A DNA stretch of 64,000 nucleotides from Sphingomonas sp. CFBP 13720 (lineage in GTDB: Bacteria > Pseudomonadota > Alphaproteobacteria > Sphingomonadales > Sphingomonadaceae). The stretch's first letter is position 1. Every line of letters starts with the position of its first letter. The position numbers and the translations under genes were made by a program. This document shows, one piece after another, positions 60,138 through 64,000 of the stretch. Where the stretch lies: positions 124,001-188,000 of the forward strand of contig NZ_JACYVA010000002.1 in NCBI RefSeq assembly GCF_014842075.1. Reading direction: 5' to 3'. The notes under the pieces are model-generated. The model saw only the letters and a program-made list of their open reading frames with translations, searched no databases and was not told where the DNA came from.

Positions 60138-63137
60138 GTGAGGTTCCGGTTCGAAGCCGCGCTGCCGCATCAGATCGCGGCGATCGAGGTGGTATGCGCG
60201 CTGTTCCGGGGGGCCGCGCCGCAGCCCTCGGCCTTCACCATCGCTTCCGCATCGCCGCTGCCGCTTTCGCCGCGCCTGCCGCTGGGCGATGCGACGCCGG
60301 GTCATGCCAACCGGCTCGATCTGGACGACGACCGGCTGTTCGCCAATCTGCGCGACGTGCAGTCGGCGGGCGGACTGGACATCGACGACGCGCTGGTGTC
60401 GCCGGACTTCACGGTGGAAATGGAGACCGGCACGGGCAAGACCTATGTCTATCTCCGCACGATCTTCGAACTGCATCGCCGCCACGGGCTGACCAAATTC
60501 GTCATCGTCGTCCCATCGGTCGCGATCCGCGAAGGCGTGGGCACCTCGATCGAACGGATGCGCGCGCATTTCCACGACCTGTATGACGGCGTGCCGTTCG
60601 ATTGGTTCGTGTATGATTCGGCCCGGCTGGAACAGGTGCGCGACTTCGCCGTCGCCGGTTCGATCCGCGTGATGATCGCGACGGTCCAGTCGCTGGGCAC
60701 GCGCACCGCGATCTTTCGCCAGCCGCGCGAATCGACGCAGGACATCGCCGCGCTGCAATGGGTCGCCGACACCCGCCCCGTCGTCATCATCGACGAACCG
60801 CAATCGGTCGATGCCAATCCCGACGGCGCGGGTGCGCAGATCCTGCGCGACATGCGCCCGCTGGTCCGGCTGCGCTATTCGGCGACGCATGCCCGCCGCT
60901 TCCACCCCGTCCACCGGCTCGACGCGTTCGACGCGCACGATCAGGGGCTGGTCAAATCGATCGAGATCGACGGCGCGCAGGTCCAAGACGCCGACAACAC
61001 GCCGCTGGTCACGCTGTCGCAGGTCGAGGCGAAGCGCGGCCACCCGCCGCGCGCCGTGGTCGAACTGGTGCGCCAGTCGGCGACACGAACCGAACGCGCG
61101 ACGGTCCGGGTCGACGACGGCGACGATCTGGCCACCCTCACCGGACGCGCGATCTATGCCGGGATGCGCATCGGCACGATCGACGCGCGCGACGGCGGAT
61201 CGATGCAGTTGCTGCTGCCCGGATCGGTCGTCACGCTGCATGCCGGCGAGACGCATGGCGGCATCGACCCCGACAGCCTGTCGCGGGCGATGATCGCGCG
61301 CACCATCCGCCACCATTTCGTCAAGGAACTGCGCAATCGTCCGCTGGGCATCAAGACGCTGTCGCTGTTCTTCGTCGATCGCGTCGCCGACTATCGCTGC
61401 TACGCCGCCGACGGCACGCCGTCGCCGGGCAGGCTGGCGCGGATGTTCGAAGAGGAATATCGCAGGCTGGCGGCGCACGCCGACTATGCCACGCTGTTCG
61501 CCACCGTCCCCGCCGATGCGGTCGCGGCGCATGGCGGATATTTCTCCGCCGACCGCCACGGCCGCATGGTCGAATATGACCGTAGCCGCAGCGGCGAGTT
61601 AAACGCCGCCGCCGCGAAGCTGCGCGACGCAACGTTCGACCTGATCATGAAGGACAAGGAACGGTTGCTGGACGAAGCCGAACCGCTGCGCTTCGTCTTC
61701 TCGCACTCGGCGTTGCGCGAAGGGTGGGACAATCCCAACGTCTTTCAGATCTGTATCCTGCGCGCCATGGGCGGCGACCGGCAACGGCGACAGTCGATCG
61801 GACGCGGCCTGCGCCTTGCAGTCGATGCACACGGCGTGCGGCGGCGCGACGAGGGGTTGAACCGGCTGACGATCATTTCCGACGAACCGTTCCGCGCCTT
61901 TGCAAAGGGGTTGCAGGACGAGGTCGAACAGGCACTGGGCGTGCGGCTGGGCCGGATCGGACGCGACCTGTTCGCCGGGCTGCGCTATCCGCTGCCCGAC
62001 GGCGGCACGGCGCTGCTGACGATGGAACAGGCGCAGGCGGTGCACGATGCGCTGGACGCCGCCGGCATGGTCGATGACGGCAAGCCCAACGACCGGCTGC
62101 GCGCGGCGCTGGCCGACGGCACCGTGCCGTTGCCGCCGCTGCCCCCCGCCGCCGCCGCGATCGTGCGCCAGCGTTTGACGCGCGCATGCCGCACGCTGCC
62201 TGTCGCCGATGCCCGCGAACGCGGTCGCATCCGCCGCAACCACGACGTGCTCGCCGGGCACGATTTTCGCGAACTATGGGCGCGCATCGCGTGGAAGACG
62301 GTCTATCGCCTCGACTTCGCCGACGACGCGCTGGTCGATGCCTGTGCCCGTTCCGTAGCAGCCATGCCCCCGGCGGGGACCGCACGCGTGGTCTTCGAAA
62401 CCGGCACGATCGACTTGGGACGCGAAGGCGTGTTCGTCGCCCGCACCGCCACGTCGATCCCGCACCGGGTCGATACCGGTCCGTTGCCGATGCCCGACCT
62501 GTTGCGCGAATTGCAGGAACGCACCGACCTGCCCCGCGCCATCCTCGCGCGCATCCTGATCGCATCGGGGCGGTTGGCAGACGCCGGCGACAATCCCGCC
62601 GCATTTCTCGACGGCTGTACCGTGCAGATCAACGTGGCGAAGCGCGCGATCCTCGTCGGCGGCATCGCGTACGACCGCGTCGACGAATGCTGGTCGCAAT
62701 CGCTGTTCCGGGCGGAAGACGATGTCGACGCCGCGCGGCTGGTGCCCGTGCGCCATGCGCCGGTCGACGGGGTCACGGTGGATTCGGCGGTCGAACGCAG
62801 CTTCGTCGCCGATCTGGACGACAGCGACGCGATCCGCGTGTTCGCCAAACTGCCCCGCGCCTTTCGCATCGCCACGCCGCTGGGCAGCTACAATCCCGAC
62901 TGGGCGATCGTGCGCGATACGCAGGATGGCCCGCGCGTCTGTCTGGTCGCGGAAACCAAGGGCGATCTGAACACCCTGCGCGATGCGGAACGCGACCGCA
63001 TCCGGTGCGGCCGCGCCCATTTCACCGCGATCGACGTGCCATTCATCGCCGTCACCACGCTGGCGGGCGTGCTGTCGGTGCGGATCGATCCGCCCGGCAC
63101 CACGCCCGCCCCACGGCACGTCAGAACCGCAGGTTGA
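60138..63137 (+). CDS. res: Type III restriction endonuclease Res subunit
   Basis: A 999-residue protein from GTG 60138, overlapping the mod stop as GTGA. Superfamily 2 helicase motifs: GTGKT (98-102), IIDEPQSV (about 218), and QSIGRGLRLAV (about 555). C-terminal PD-(D/E)XK nuclease: NPDWAIV (about 919) and VAETKG (about 939). Intact by length and motifs. Type III enzymes cut between two inversely oriented unmethylated sites and need Mod for recognition, so function depends on whether full-length Mod is made. Its last 17 bases overlap the convergent receptor gene. Confidence 0.93.
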   Translation: MRFRFEAALPHQIAAIEVVCALFRGAAPQPSAFTIASASPLPLSPRLPLGDATPGHANRLDLDDDRLFANLRDVQSAGGLDIDDALVSPDFTVEMETGTGKTYVYLRTIFELHRRHGLTKFVIVVPSVAIREGVGTSIERMRAHFHDLYDGVPFDWFVYDSARLEQVRDFAVAGSIRVMIATVQSLGTRTAIFRQPRESTQDIAALQWVADTRPVVIIDEPQSVDANPDGAGAQILRDMRPLVRLRYSATHARRFHPVHRLDAFDAHDQGLVKSIEIDGAQVQDADNTPLVTLSQVEAKRGHPPRAVVELVRQSATRTERATVRVDDGDDLATLTGRAIYAGMRIGTIDARDGGSMQLLLPGSVVTLHAGETHGGIDPDSLSRAMIARTIRHHFVKELRNRPLGIKTLSLFFVDRVADYRCYAADGTPSPGRLARMFEEEYRRLAAHADYATLFATVPADAVAAHGGYFSADRHGRMVEYDRSRSGELNAAAAKLRDATFDLIMKDKERLLDEAEPLRFVFSHSALREGWDNPNVFQICILRAMGGDRQRRQSIGRGLRLAVDAHGVRRRDEGLNRLTIISDEPFRAFAKGLQDEVEQALGVRLGRIGRDLFAGLRYPLPDGGTALLTMEQAQAVHDALDAAGMVDDGKPNDRLRAALADGTVPLPPLPPAAAAIVRQRLTRACRTLPVADARERGRIRRNHDVLAGHDFRELWARIAWKTVYRLDFADDALVDACARSVAAMPPAGTARVVFETGTIDLGREGVFVARTATSIPHRVDTGPLPMPDLLRELQERTDLPRAILARILIASGRLADAGDNPAAFLDGCTVQINVAKRAILVGGIAYDRVDECWSQSLFRAEDDVDAARLVPVRHAPVDGVTVDSAVERSFVADLDDSDAIRVFAKLPRAFRIATPLGSYNPDWAIVRDTQDGPRVCLVAETKGDLNTLRDAERDRIRCGRAHFTAIDVPFIAVTTLAGVLSVRIDPPGTTPAPRHVRTAG

Positions 63138-64000
63138 CGCCCGCCGTCACCGTGCGGCCGATCCGCGTTTCGAACAACGTGTCCTGCCGCACGCTGTCGG
63201 TATACAGCACGTTGCGTTCGTCGGTCAGGTTCTGTCCCTCGACGATCAGCTTGATCTGGTCGGTAATCGCCAGCGATGCCGACGCATCGACGTACAGCGT
63301 CGGCTTGTTGCCCTGAAGGTCGCTGCCCGGCGACGCCGGAATACCGCGGATGAACCGGTCGCGGTAATTGGCGGTCGACCGGATGCTGAACCGTTCGTCC
63401 TCGTAATACAGCGTGCCCGACGCGGTATTCTTGGACAGTCCGACCAGATCGTTGGTCGTCGTCACCGTCGGCACGCCACCGACGCTGGCAAGGATATATT
63501 CGATCTCCGACGTGACGTGCGTGTAATTGCCCAGCACGCCCAGATGCGTCAGGAACCCCGGCAAGAAGTCGAGCTGAATCTGCGCATTCACCTCGACGCC
63601 CTGCAACGGCCCGCCCGGCGTATTGAACGGCTGCGACACGGTGAACAATTCGGTCGGCGACGTCTGACTGTTTTCCAGCAGCGCGTTCGGCAGGCCCAGT
63701 TCGTTGAACGGCACCTGGCTGTTCACGTTCTGGATATAGCTTTTGATGTCCTTGTAGAAATACGCGACCGACAACAGCGAACCGGGCTTGAAATACCATT
63801 CGACCGCCGCGTCGAACGTGTTGGCGCGGATCGGTTCAAGGAACGGGTTGTTGACGTTGCCCACACGCGTAACCGGATTGACGCCGCTGGTCGGCGTCAG
63901 GATGCCCAGTTCGGGCCGCGTCATCACCTTGGCCCCCGAAATGCGGAACAACAGGTCGCGGACCGGTTCGATCACGATGTTGGCGGACGGCAACCAGTCC
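63121..64000 (-). CDS. TonB-dependent receptor, C-terminal part (start outside window)
   Basis: About 293 codons visible, ending GVNLRF with the terminal Phe typical of outer-membrane beta-barrels. TMTRPE-like (AKVMTRPELG), LQGVEVNAQI and IVEGQNLTDERN are TonB-dependent receptor landmarks. The barrel end is regular; plug domain, TonB box and signal peptide lie beyond the right edge. Substrate cannot be told. It converges with res and overlaps it by 17 bp. Confidence 0.93.
   Translation of the reverse strand, partial: DWLPSANIVIEPVRDLLFRISGAKVMTRPELGILTPTSGVNPVTRVGNVNNPFLEPIRANTFDAAVEWYFKPGSLLSVAYFYKDIKSYIQNVNSQVPFNELGLPNALLENSQTSPTELFTVSQPFNTPGGPLQGVEVNAQIQLDFLPGFLTHLGVLGNYTHVTSEIEYILASVGGVPTVTTTNDLVGLSKNTASGTLYYEDERFSIRSTANYRDRFIRGIPASPGSDLQGNKPTLYVDASASLAITDQIKLIVEGQNLTDERNVLYTDSVRQDTLFETRIGRTVTAGVNLRF

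Larger units (their letters stand above)
58162..60141 (+). pseudogene. mod: Type III restriction-modification methyltransferase (mod) interrupted by two in-frame TAG codons
   Basis: One frame is open from ATG 58162 to TGA 60139-60141, except for TAG at codon 320 (59119-59121) and codon 530 (59749-59751). The first part has the N6-adenine methyltransferase catalytic motif IDPPYN (126-130), the second part has the SAM-binding motif DCFAGSGTTGD (about 435), the third the Mod C-terminal region (LVAAVEAAVNNILPGRTQDD). Without the TAGs it would be 659 residues, a normal type III Mod length. The second TAG sits in KP-stop-DP where relatives have KPWD, suggesting TGG to TAG. Conventional interpretation: double nonsense pseudogene. 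Read-through or sequencing error are alternatives. Confidence 0.8.

Noticed and set aside
58162..60141. Genome-wide recoding of UAG to explain the amber codons in mod
   Set aside because: TAG ends several normal genes in the window (repressor 20481, HIT protein 41938, lipoprotein 45899), and no suppressor tRNA is visible.
59718..61559. A 613-codon minus-strand frame antisense to the mod end and res
   Set aside because: It crosses two clear genes, has no family features, and its composition matches antisense artefacts.

Overview
The window reads as high-GC alphaproteobacterial chromosome, most likely Sphingomonadales (Sphingomonas or a close relative). This rests on gene content: a CpdR-type cell-cycle receiver, an alpha-type SspB adaptor, SapC, a TonB-dependent receptor, the rpsA-ihfB pair, and frequent GTG/TTG starts. 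It has two parts: the integrase-proximal end of an HK97-like tailed-phage prophage (1 to about 26129, running off the left edge), and ordinary host chromosome (about 26130 to 64000) interrupted by a type III restriction-modification locus.

Prophage. The leftward block (19811 down to 1) reads, in transcription order: a Cro-like protein, three further HTH/winged-helix proteins, a phage-encoded sliding clamp (dnaN), a zinc-finger protein, a primase-polymerase/helicase, a DUF6362-like protein, an HNH endonuclease, small and large terminase, a fused prohead protease/major capsid gene, a small protein, portal, then an unusual surface cassette (collagen-like protein, SGNH-hydrolase Ig-repeat protein, signal-peptide protein), and finally head-tail connector and tail-completion genes. 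Most junctions are ATGA/GTGA/TGATG overlaps. The rightward block (20858 to 26103) holds small unknown genes, an HD hydrolase, a DEDDh exonuclease, a PP-loop (PAPS-reductase-like) protein and a tyrosine integrase. An S24/LexA-type repressor (19905) sits between the blocks. Five 13-bp palindromes, TGCGA-N3-TCGCA, lie around it. They form two matching operator/promoter modules, one firing left and one right, each with a 34-bp operator spacing. The integrase abuts a perfect hairpin terminator and the 3' end of tRNA-Val(GAC), the probable attachment site.

Host part. In order: cpdR; an N-formylglutamate amidohydrolase; cytochrome b561 and sapC; an FAD-linked oxidase; an RhlE-like helicase; an SDR oxidoreductase; gmk; fumC; a GNAT protein and sspB; a his operon (hisB, a YciI-like gene, hisH, hisA, hisF, a small membrane protein, hisE, a HIT protein); an amino-acid permease; a PfkB-family adenosine kinase; an EI24-like membrane protein and a lipoprotein. 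A 1.2-kb gene-free stretch follows, with a 257-bp tandem repeat interrupted by a REPIN-like inverted pair. Then come ihfB, rpsA, a DbpA-like helicase, nadA, a DUF4230 protein, a metallo-beta-lactamase-fold hydrolase, and metE under a cobalamin riboswitch.

Right end. A type III restriction-modification pair (mod-res) lies between the metE leader and a TonB-dependent receptor that runs off the window. The mod reading frame is intact except for two in-frame TAG codons that separate its catalytic motifs. res overlaps the mod stop as GTGA and looks intact. The most interesting items are the amber-interrupted mod gene, the duplicated operator module, the surface cassette embedded in the phage head operon, and the early rightward phage operon of unknown function.
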